Below, one piece after another: positions 24,654 through 32,757 of a stretch of DNA of 64,000 bases (positions within the stretch are counted from its first letter, which is position 1; each line of letters starts with the position of its first letter). The stretch is taken from contig NZ_QOHO01000052.1 in the NCBI RefSeq assembly GCF_003432035.1, positions 1-64,000 on the forward strand, read 5' to 3'. The notes below the pieces were generated by a model. The model worked only from the letters and a program-made list of their open reading frames with translations, searched no databases and had not been told where the DNA came from. This DNA is from Lacrimispora amygdalina (GTDB taxonomy: Bacteria; Bacillota; Clostridia; Lachnospirales; Lachnospiraceae). The position numbers were made by a program, and so were the translations under genes.

Positions 24654-26390
24654 ATGGCCAGAACTCTGTTTGACTATGAAGAGAATCGCCTTGACTACGG
24701 CGGTTTGCTGACGCCGGACATCGGCTACGATGTCGATTTTGCTGTCGCATTTACCTATTCCCTCGACTTGGAAGCCTTATTGGGTGTTCCCGTGTCTCTG
24801 GGGCTGCTGGATGATGATATGGATACAGGACTAATCGACAATCCCTTTTTCCTATTGGAAGCCATCAGAAAAAGCAGCGATAAGATCGCCATCTTCTGCA
24901 ATGCCGGAAGCATCGCCCTCCCTCGCAATATCCGCAGTGTGTTCGCTCTGTTGGAAAACAGCGTTTTTGAAGTCGATCTCAGCGGGATGAACAGCTTTCA
25001 CCCGAAAATGTGGTTTATCAAATACACCAATGATGCGGGCGATTCCTACATAAAGCTGATTGTTCTCAGTCGGAACCTCACCTTTGACCGCAGCTTTGAC
25101 TATGCCGTGGAGATGACAGGCAAAATTGGGAATCGAAAGCTGAGTAAAAACAAGCCGCTTTCGGATATGCTCCAGTTCACCGCCAAATATGCCGGAGCTC
25201 AGAAGAGAAAGAAGCTACTCGCTTTGGCTGAGGATATTATGCGCGTGAAACGGTTTGAATTGGACGACCGATTTGAGGACTATGATTTTCTTCCGCTCGG
25301 TATCACACCCGGCGCGGCAGAAAGCACAGGGCTTTTTGAGAGCTGCAATGATCTCATTGTTTTCTCGCCATTTTTAAGCTCCAATATGGTCGGGAACTTG
25401 GCGAACAATGCGAGGTACAGGAAAACCCTCTTTACCCGCAAGAGTTCTTTGAACCGAAAGATCATTGGTCTGTATGATGATGTCTATATTACGAAGGACA
25501 TTGTAATGGACAATGAAATCATGTCCGAGGGCGAGGCTGAGCCAAAAGGGTGCGATATTCATGCCAAACTATATTTTACGCGCGGCGGCAATGGAAACTT
25601 CCTGTATGTCGGGTCAGCCAACGCCTCCGATAAAGCCTTTTATAACAATGTTGAATTCTTGCTGAAGCTGAAATACAAGCCGTATATGGCAAGCTATGAT
25701 GCCTTGCTCAAAGAACTATTGCCGGAGGACGGCTGCCCGTTTGAGCGCATTGCGGACATTGAAACGGAAGAACAGGCGGAAGATACGAGCCTTTTGGACA
25801 AGTCCTTCCGTGAGGCGCTGCGCAGTATAAAAAACGCAACCGTCACCGCCGATGGCGAACGCTTCTCTATTACTCTGCGGACAAATGGAAAGCCCTTAGA
25901 AAAGGCGGTATATATTGCTCCATTGTTTCGGGCGGGTAGCTTTGCCCCGTTGACAGATGGACTTGTTTTTACGGATATGCTGCTAAAAGAACTGAGCGAG
26001 TTTTTTATCATAAAAATTGAGGATAAGCAGATTGTAACAAAAGTCACTTTGGTCGGCATTCCCGAAGGCCGCGATCAGGCAATTTATAAAAGCATCATCC
26101 AAGATAAAAACGGGTTTTTGGCCTATGTTTCGTTCATGCTTTCGGATAACTACTCCGAGAGCTGCTTTGAGCAATATGAACTGGCAAAACAGCTTTTGGA
26201 CGACGCCGACACGCCGCAGGCTGTCATTCCCGCCGCACTCTATGAGAGAATGTTAAGCTGCACCGTAAATAACCCCTCCCGCTTGCTCGACCTTGATCAC
26301 CTGATGAGCAAGCTGGGTGACGATATTGTAGGCGATTTTGTGGCGATGTACCAGCCGTTTAAGGAAATCGCAAAGAGGATGATAAGATGA
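24654..26390 (+). CDS. Phospholipase D-like nuclease (two HKD motifs)
   Basis: A 578-residue protein with two phospholipase D-type active-site motifs: FHPKMW (His116, Lys118) followed by LSRNLT, and IHAKLY (His303, Lys305) followed by VGSANASDKAF. Two HKD motifs in one chain can form one complete active site, as in PLD nucleases. Family members in defence loci (for example DISARM DrmC) sit next to helicases, as here. The helicase gene overlaps by four bases. Residues 390-578 form an additional, unrecognised C-terminal domain. Nuclease rather than lipase activity is inferred from the company it keeps. Confidence 0.83.
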   Translation: MARTLFDYEENRLDYGGLLTPDIGYDVDFAVAFTYSLDLEALLGVPVSLGLLDDDMDTGLIDNPFFLLEAIRKSSDKIAIFCNAGSIALPRNIRSVFALLENSVFEVDLSGMNSFHPKMWFIKYTNDAGDSYIKLIVLSRNLTFDRSFDYAVEMTGKIGNRKLSKNKPLSDMLQFTAKYAGAQKRKKLLALAEDIMRVKRFELDDRFEDYDFLPLGITPGAAESTGLFESCNDLIVFSPFLSSNMVGNLANNARYRKTLFTRKSSLNRKIIGLYDDVYITKDIVMDNEIMSEGEAEPKGCDIHAKLYFTRGGNGNFLYVGSANASDKAFYNNVEFLLKLKYKPYMASYDALLKELLPEDGCPFERIADIETEEQAEDTSLLDKSFREALRSIKNATVTADGERFSITLRTNGKPLEKAVYIAPLFRAGSFAPLTDGLVFTDMLLKELSEFFIIKIEDKQIVTKVTLVGIPEGRDQAIYKSIIQDKNGFLAYVSFMLSDNYSESCFEQYELAKQLLDDADTPQAVIPAALYERMLSCTVNNPSRLLDLDHLMSKLGDDIVGDFVAMYQPFKEIAKRMIR

Positions 26391-29359
26391 GACCGAAGGA
26401 TTTTCAAGAAGCGACGGCACGACGGATCGTCGAAATATTTGAAAAAGAGAAGCAGAATCGGGTTTTGCTCGCCGATGAGGTCGGTCTTGGCAAGACCATT
26501 GTTGCGCGCGCAGTTGTTGGTAAGGTGTCGGATTGGCACAGGAAGATGGGCGACAAGCATTTTAAGGTCGTATATATTTGCTCCAACATTAACATTGCCA
26601 ACCAAAACTCAAAAAAGCTGGGCATTCGTGACGAGGACTGTTTGAGAGTATCGGAGAGCCGTTTGTCCATGCAGCATTTGAAGATATATCAAAATCAAGG
26701 CCGAGACCACAGCTTTCAGCAGCTCATTCCCCTTACCCCCGCAACCTCCTTTTCGATGACAGGGGGCTGTGGAAACCAAGAGGAACGTGCGCTAATGTTC
26801 GTCCTGTTGCGCCGCCTTCCGGCATTTCGGGAGCTATCCGGGTTTTCGGACTTCATGCGTTATTATGAGCTAAAAAATTGGGATTACTTTGTCAACCTGT
26901 ATGAAGGACAGGTTGTGTCCTGTGATGAAAATGGAAGCGGGTACATTTCCATCATGATGGCGGCTCTGAATCAGGCAATCCCAAACGGGATGATCCGTGA
27001 AATACAGGCTGTCTGCCATAAAGCCGCCCCGGAGGACAGATGGCGCAGCCGCGACATGATCAATTCGCTTCGCCGCATCTTTGCGCAGATCAGCCTTGAT
27101 AAGTTAGAGCCGGATCTTGTTATCATGGATGAGTTTCAGCGTTTTCGAGATTTAATCGCCCCGGCCGACGATGAAACGGGTATGCTCTCCAAGAAGTTCT
27201 TGCAGGACAGCGCCACAAAGGTTCTGCTTCTGTCGGCAACCCCTTACAAGCCGTACTCGACGCTTGAGGAAATCGGCCAGAATGAATCCTTTGACCACTA
27301 CCGGGAGTTTATGCAGGTGATGGACTTCCTTCTGTATGACGCTCGAAAAAACGCCGAGTTCAAAAGCGTTTGGCGAGACTTTTCGCATTCCCTCTCGGAG
27401 CTAAACACCGAAAGGCTCACCGTCCTCTATGCCAACAAGTCCAATGCGGAAAACGCCTTATACGGCAGTATTTGCCGCACAGAGCGGTTCAGGGCGGGGA
27501 TGATCGACGCTTCAAAAGCCGCAGAGATTGAGATTGGCCGGAACGATATCCTCTCCTTTGCCGAGATGCAGAGGTTTTTGAATGAATATAATATCGGCAA
27601 TGTGCCGGTTGACTATGTGAAATCCGCGCCTTACCTTTTGTCATTCATGGAGAGCTATAAGCTGAAAGAAAACATCGTGAAGCAGTACAAGGCAAGGCCT
27701 AACGCTCAGCTATTAAAGCATTACAAGACCATGCTGCTGCGTAAAATCGACTTGAATACCTATAAGAAGGTGGACTCCGGCAATGCGAGGCTCCAATACC
27801 TAATGGACACCGTATTCGACGGTGGAAGGTCGTGCATGGAGAAATTGCTGTGGCTGCCGCCGAGCAAGCCGTATTACAAAACCGCCAGAGTGTTTCGGGT
27901 CGGCAGTCCTCTCTCAAAGGTGCTTGTTTTTTCAAGCTGGGAGATGGTTCCCCGTATGATTGCCAGTATGCTGTCTTATGAGGCGGAACGGCTGAACTGT
28001 GTAAAAATCAATGAGAACAAAGAAAATAAACCCAAACGTTACTTCGCCGCCGACAGCCTTGAAGCTGATAGCAAGCGCAAGCGCCGCATTGTGGTTGTGC
28101 GTCTAAGGGACTACGCGGAAAAGGTTGTATCGTATCCCTGCAAGAAGCTGGGCGAGCTTTACGATCCCCTTGAATATCTTGGGCGCGGCCTTGATTCTGT
28201 TCAAAAAGATGTCGCTAAAAAAGTACGCGCACTGCTTGGGCAGATCAAAATTAAGTATGGACTTTCTGAGGGGCGCGGCAGCGCAAAAGACTATTTCAAC
28301 GTTATGTACCACCTGTTTGACGGCTTTGAGGGAGAAATGCCGTCCGTCATCCCCCATAACGCGGAGGCTGTTTTTACCAACATAGCTATTGCTTCGCCTG
28401 CGGTATGCGCCTATCGGCTGTTTAAAAACGATGAGCAGGCGGATACCTTAGCGGAGAACTTTGTATCGCTTTTTAACAAAACCGAGTCAATGGACATTTT
28501 GGATGTTCTCTACGGAAAGAGCGATGACTTTTATTATGAGGCTGTCCTTCGTTACTGTGCGGAGGGGAATTTGCAGGCTGTCCTTGATGAGTGGGCATAT
28601 GTCTTGGGTGAGAAGGGTGATGACCTATTAGAATCCATGCAGGGCTCGTTTCTTGGCACGGCATCGGTTCAGGTGGATACCTACGAATCGTTTTCCGGCC
28701 AATCGGCAAAGCCGAGGATGAGAAACCATTTTGCCGTAGGCTATTTTAACGCTCGGTTGGATGATAAAAATGTTCAGCGGACGGAAAGCATACGCTTGGC
28801 TTTCAATTCACCGTTCAGGCCCTTTGTCCTTGCAACTACATCAATCGGGCAGGAGGGCTTAGACTTTCACCTGTACTGCCGGAAAATATGCCATTGGAAC
28901 TTGCCCTCAAATCCTGTTGATCTGGAGCAGCGCGAGGGGCGCATCAACCGCTATCTGTGCCTTGCGATCCGCCAAAGCATCGCACAGAAGTATGGAAGCA
29001 TAGCGTTCCACACCGACGTCTGGGACGAGATGTTTCATGCGGCCAGTGAAGCCGAAAAGCAAGACCTTTCCGACTTAGTCCCCTTTTGGTGTCTGCCTGA
29101 CGATGGCAGTAACGCGGTGAAGATTGAGCGTATTGTACCGATGTATCCGCTCAGTAAGGATCGCCTTGTATACGAACGCTTGGTAAAGGTACTCACGCTT
29201 TACCGTCTTACATTGGGGCAGCCGCGCCAAGAGGAACTCCTTGACGCAATTCATGCCGCCGAGCTGGATGACGAGGCCCTCGACAAGCTGTTCATAAATC
29301 TCAGTCCGTATTTCAGAAACGGACAGGCTTGCGGCAAGAAAGTGGAGGCGCTGATATGA
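26387..29359 (+). CDS. SNF2/DEAD-type superfamily 2 helicase
   Basis: A 990-residue helicase. Motif I is LLADEVGLGKT (residues 27-37), motif II is MDEFQRF (247-253, DEFQ in place of DEAH), motif III is LLSATPYKPY (281-290), and motifs V-VI are SIGQEGLDF and LEQREGRINR near residues 825-855. An N-terminal QEATARRIV resembles a Q-motif. About 500 residues between SAT and the C-terminal helicase lobe form a large insertion. Such helicases are core parts of several anti-phage systems. It is coupled by ATGA overlaps to the PLD gene before and the HD gene after. Confidence 0.9.
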   Translation: MRPKDFQEATARRIVEIFEKEKQNRVLLADEVGLGKTIVARAVVGKVSDWHRKMGDKHFKVVYICSNINIANQNSKKLGIRDEDCLRVSESRLSMQHLKIYQNQGRDHSFQQLIPLTPATSFSMTGGCGNQEERALMFVLLRRLPAFRELSGFSDFMRYYELKNWDYFVNLYEGQVVSCDENGSGYISIMMAALNQAIPNGMIREIQAVCHKAAPEDRWRSRDMINSLRRIFAQISLDKLEPDLVIMDEFQRFRDLIAPADDETGMLSKKFLQDSATKVLLLSATPYKPYSTLEEIGQNESFDHYREFMQVMDFLLYDARKNAEFKSVWRDFSHSLSELNTERLTVLYANKSNAENALYGSICRTERFRAGMIDASKAAEIEIGRNDILSFAEMQRFLNEYNIGNVPVDYVKSAPYLLSFMESYKLKENIVKQYKARPNAQLLKHYKTMLLRKIDLNTYKKVDSGNARLQYLMDTVFDGGRSCMEKLLWLPPSKPYYKTARVFRVGSPLSKVLVFSSWEMVPRMIASMLSYEAERLNCVKINENKENKPKRYFAADSLEADSKRKRRIVVVRLRDYAEKVVSYPCKKLGELYDPLEYLGRGLDSVQKDVAKKVRALLGQIKIKYGLSEGRGSAKDYFNVMYHLFDGFEGEMPSVIPHNAEAVFTNIAIASPAVCAYRLFKNDEQADTLAENFVSLFNKTESMDILDVLYGKSDDFYYEAVLRYCAEGNLQAVLDEWAYVLGEKGDDLLESMQGSFLGTASVQVDTYESFSGQSAKPRMRNHFAVGYFNARLDDKNVQRTESIRLAFNSPFRPFVLATTSIGQEGLDFHLYCRKICHWNLPSNPVDLEQREGRINRYLCLAIRQSIAQKYGSIAFHTDVWDEMFHAASEAEKQDLSDLVPFWCLPDDGSNAVKIERIVPMYPLSKDRLVYERLVKVLTLYRLTLGQPRQEELLDAIHAAELDDEALDKLFINLSPYFRNGQACGKKVEALI

Positions 29360-30615
29360 AGGGTGATTACATTACCACTTATACAAAGCTATCCTTCTCG
29401 CCGCTTGACCCAAAGCCGGAGGACATACGCATTGCCGACATAGCCCATGCCCTGTCTTTGATGACACGGGCAAACGGCCATTTTAAGTGGTTTTATTCCG
29501 TTGCCCAGCACTCCATTAATTGCGCCCTTGAAGCGCAGGCAATGGGATGTGACAGAAAGGTACAGCTTGCTTGTCTTTTACATGATGCAAGCGAGGCCTA
29601 TCTATCTGACATAACGCGCCCCGTCAAAAAGCACTTGCCGTCATACCTTGAAATTGAAAACAAACTGCAAGGCACGATCCATCAGGTGTATGGACGTTCT
29701 CCGACGGATGCGGAACACGCTGTTGTAAAGCAAATTGATGATACGATGCTATGGCATGAGTTTTTCGTGTTGATGGATGAACGGGTTTACGAGCCAAAGC
29801 CTATCATACATAGCAGGCCGGATTTTTCTGAACGTCCATTTCGGGATGTGGAAAATCAGTTTCTTTGGCTGTTTAACTCGTTGTCCAGAGAGGGCAAAAC
29901 GCACAAATGTGTTGGGATTGATGGAACAAAGGGCGGTTGGATTGCGGCGTGTATAAAGGCTGATGCAGTCAGCATTCAGTTGTATCGCACAATCCATGAG
30001 CTGTGTGCGGAGTATTCCGATGCCGATAGTATTCTAATCGACATTCCGATTGGGTTGCCGGAAAGCGATACGGATATTCGTCCTGACAATATGTTGAGAA
30101 ACCATCTAAAAGGTAAAGCATCCAGCGTCTTTAATACCCCTTGCAGACAGGCTGTATATGCTGCCGATTACGAAGGCGCTAACGCCACAAACAAGGCTGT
30201 GATGGGAAAAGGCCTCAGCAAACAATCTTTTGCGATTTGCGAAAAAATTGAGGAAGTGGATGCGTTTTTACAAAGCAATCCTGCTTGGAAAAACAGGCTT
30301 GTAGAAAGCCACCCTGAATATGGGTTTGCCATCCTCAATGTCGGCGCTCCTGTTTTGGAAAGCAAAAAGGAACAAGCTGGGGTGAGCGCCCGAATCTCCT
30401 TGCTGCGTCCGCAAATCGCCGACCTTGACGGCCTTCTCACCAAAGTATCCGGTGATGCTGCCGTTAAAAATCGTCTCCACGATATTCTTGACGCGCTTTG
30501 TCTTGCTGTCATCGGAGAATTGGGGATAACACATGGATTCTGCACATTGCCTGATCTGCCCCCAACAGACAGCAAGGGCTTGAAAATGCAGATTGTTGGC
30601 TCAAAAGTAGAGTAG
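29356..30615 (+). CDS. HD phosphohydrolase fused to DUF429 domain
   Basis: A 419-residue two-domain protein. The first 130 residues form an HD domain with His31, His52, HD at 76-77 and Asp129, close to YfbR-like 5'-deoxynucleotidases and phage HD proteins. Residues 185-415 match DUF429 (CVGIDGTKGGWIAA, ILIDIPIGLP, FNTPCRQAVY, ESHPEYGF), an RNase H-fold family with a predicted nuclease role. A nucleotide hydrolase joined to a possible nuclease within a defence-like operon suggests nucleotide depletion or nucleic-acid processing. The start at 29356 overlaps the helicase stop. Confidence 0.82.
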   Translation: MKGDYITTYTKLSFSPLDPKPEDIRIADIAHALSLMTRANGHFKWFYSVAQHSINCALEAQAMGCDRKVQLACLLHDASEAYLSDITRPVKKHLPSYLEIENKLQGTIHQVYGRSPTDAEHAVVKQIDDTMLWHEFFVLMDERVYEPKPIIHSRPDFSERPFRDVENQFLWLFNSLSREGKTHKCVGIDGTKGGWIAACIKADAVSIQLYRTIHELCAEYSDADSILIDIPIGLPESDTDIRPDNMLRNHLKGKASSVFNTPCRQAVYAADYEGANATNKAVMGKGLSKQSFAICEKIEEVDAFLQSNPAWKNRLVESHPEYGFAILNVGAPVLESKKEQAGVSARISLLRPQIADLDGLLTKVSGDAAVKNRLHDILDALCLAVIGELGITHGFCTLPDLPPTDSKGLKMQIVGSKVE

Positions 30616-30641
30616 ATATTGGTTTGAATGGAGGGATAGAA

Positions 30642-32276
30642 ATGCTTGGAGCAATTGTCGGCGACATCGTAGGGTCGCGGTTTGAGTTTAATAATCACAG
30701 AAGCAAGGATTTTGAACTGTTCGGTGAGAGCTGCTTCGCTACCGATGACAGCATTATGACACTTGCCGTCGCCAAGGCCATTATGGAAGCAGCCAAGGTT
30801 AAGGTGTCCTCCGAGAGCGACTATCATGCCCTTCTATCCAGCCTAACCGTGAAGTATATGCAGGAGATCGGCCGCAAGTACCCGAACTGTGGCTACGGCG
30901 GGATGTTTTCCCGTTGGATATTCGGCCACCACCCGGAGCCGTATCACAGTTTCGGCAACGGCGCGGCCATGCGGGTCAGTCCCGCGGGGTTTGCCGCCGC
31001 TACGGAGCTGGAGGCGGAAGCTCTCTCGGAAACAGTAACCGCCGTAACCCACAACCACAACGAGGGAATCAAAGGCGCAAACGCAGTGACGATTGCGATT
31101 TATTTGGCTCGCCAAGGCGCATTGAAAAGCGAAATACACGAGCGCATTGAGCGTGATTATTACCCATTGAATTTTGGGATTGACAATATTCGTCAGTCCT
31201 ATCGCTTTAACGAAACTTGTCAGGAAACTGTGCCGCAAGCGATCAAGTGCTTTCTAGAATCCGACTCCTTTGAAGACGCCATTCGTACGGCTGTATCCCT
31301 CGGCGGCGACAGCGATACCATTGCCGCTATCACGGGGGCTATCGCCGAGGCTTACTACGGCGTTCCCGCCGACATAAAAGAAAAAGCCCTCGCCTTTTTG
31401 GAAGAGGAGCTTCACGCGATTTATGATGAATGGCTGGCGTTTGTCCCTGCGGGCGACGAGAAGTTCAAGGTGCTTACAAAGTATATCGGCAAGCTTGATG
31501 TGGCCGATTCATTCGGCGAATGGATGATTGACCGTGAAAATGACGGAACACCTGAACATCCGATACAAATGCCGTGGGTCGGATACAGTGGGTTGGTTAG
31601 AGCTTTTGAGAACGAGTTCTATCGGTTTGCGGAAGACCATCCTGAGTACGAGCATACCCGTTACGGCGAAATACTGGAAAAACACAATATTCCTTGGGGC
31701 TGGGGCAGCCGAGAAATGCACGAAGCAGATGTTTCGGGTTTTGACGCACAGTGTGTCCTCGCCCTTATTACAGGCGCAATCCGGGCCGAACGGTTCTGTG
31801 ACGGCGCTTTGCTTGCGTTCTTCAAGGATGGTTCGATCTCACGATGGCTGAAACGGCTGAAGGACATTGACTGGAACAGGCGTCCAAAGCGGATTGAAGA
31901 AATTGTCTTTGAGCTCGGCGGCTCCTTTGGCGGGCATACCGTTTATCGCCTGTCCTTTACCGATTCCGGCGCAAAGCTGATCCAATCTGATAGACGGGAT
32001 GAAGATAACATCTTCGATACAGAGGAATACTCAGAAAGCGAAGCTATCCTGTTGTCGGAACAGTTTTCCGCAATTCACACCGAGTATTGGAACGCCGATT
32101 ACGTTGTCCCTCATATTTGCGATGGGGAGCAATGGGGCTTGGCGGTGCGGTATTCGGACAGGCAAACCCTTGAACACGGCGGGAGTAATGCATATCCTTC
32201 CAACTGGTTTAAACTGCTTGACTTTTTTGGAATTGAGCATGAAGAAAGCGAGGACGCTAATGAATCCCCTGATTGA
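30642..32276 (+). CDS. ADP-ribosylglycohydrolase fused to DUF6508-like domain
   Basis: A 544-residue protein. Residues 1-255 are an ADP-ribosylglycohydrolase: GAIVGDIVGSRFEF, metal-binding TDDS (34-37) and GGDSDTIAAITGAIAEAYYG. Residues about 270-395 match a DUF6508-type domain (FGEWMIDRENDGTPEHPIQMP ... AERFCDGALLAFF). The last 150 residues are a third, unknown domain. The enzyme would remove ADP-ribose from proteins or nucleic acids; in a defence setting it could reverse a toxin's modification or counter a phage ADP-ribosyltransferase. The start at 30642 follows GGAGGG. Confidence 0.8.
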   Translation: MLGAIVGDIVGSRFEFNNHRSKDFELFGESCFATDDSIMTLAVAKAIMEAAKVKVSSESDYHALLSSLTVKYMQEIGRKYPNCGYGGMFSRWIFGHHPEPYHSFGNGAAMRVSPAGFAAATELEAEALSETVTAVTHNHNEGIKGANAVTIAIYLARQGALKSEIHERIERDYYPLNFGIDNIRQSYRFNETCQETVPQAIKCFLESDSFEDAIRTAVSLGGDSDTIAAITGAIAEAYYGVPADIKEKALAFLEEELHAIYDEWLAFVPAGDEKFKVLTKYIGKLDVADSFGEWMIDRENDGTPEHPIQMPWVGYSGLVRAFENEFYRFAEDHPEYEHTRYGEILEKHNIPWGWGSREMHEADVSGFDAQCVLALITGAIRAERFCDGALLAFFKDGSISRWLKRLKDIDWNRRPKRIEEIVFELGGSFGGHTVYRLSFTDSGAKLIQSDRRDEDNIFDTEEYSESEAILLSEQFSAIHTEYWNADYVVPHICDGEQWGLAVRYSDRQTLEHGGSNAYPSNWFKLLDFFGIEHEESEDANESPD

Positions 32277-32715
32277 GTTTGATGAGATAATCCTTGAAGT
32301 AACAAAGCTGCTGGGCAAGCCTGTTGATAAAAAGCGATATGAGATTGTCGACAGAGGTATGCCGCATGAGCCCAAAATGTTGCCGTTCGGCAAGATGGGA
32401 ATTTACACCTTTTGGCATAACGGAATTGCTTTGAAAATCGGCAAAGCTGGCCCTAAGAGCAACGCAAGATTTTTGAGCCAGCATTACAACCCCAAGTCTG
32501 CACAAAGCACGTTAGCAGCCTCAATCCTGTCGGATCAGTCGATGACGCACCTTGATGTTTCAGAAGCCACCACCGGCGATTGGATAAAAAGAAATTGCAG
32601 AAGAATCGACATCCTGTTAGATGCTGATTTAGGGGTTTTTACATTGGAGCTGATTGAGGCGGCTCTCCATTATAAGTACGAGCCAAAGTATGAAGGCTTT
32701 TTGGCGCAGCGGTAA
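32260..32715 (+). CDS. GIY-YIG-like nuclease domain protein
   Basis: A 151-residue protein. MGIYTFWHNG (residues 46-55) then ALKIGKAGPKSNARF (57-71) fit the GIY and YIG strands with the conserved Arg70; a Glu in TLELIEAALHYKYEPKYEG (128-146) fits the metal-binding position. This is a divergent GIY-YIG endonuclease-type domain. It starts inside the end of the glycohydrolase gene (ATG 32260; ATG 32239 is the alternative), so translation is coupled. Confidence 0.55.
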   Translation: MNPLIEFDEIILEVTKLLGKPVDKKRYEIVDRGMPHEPKMLPFGKMGIYTFWHNGIALKIGKAGPKSNARFLSQHYNPKSAQSTLAASILSDQSMTHLDVSEATTGDWIKRNCRRIDILLDADLGVFTLELIEAALHYKYEPKYEGFLAQR

Positions 32716-32757
32716 GCCGTATTACATAAAAATTATTGAGGAACGGGGTGAAAAGCC

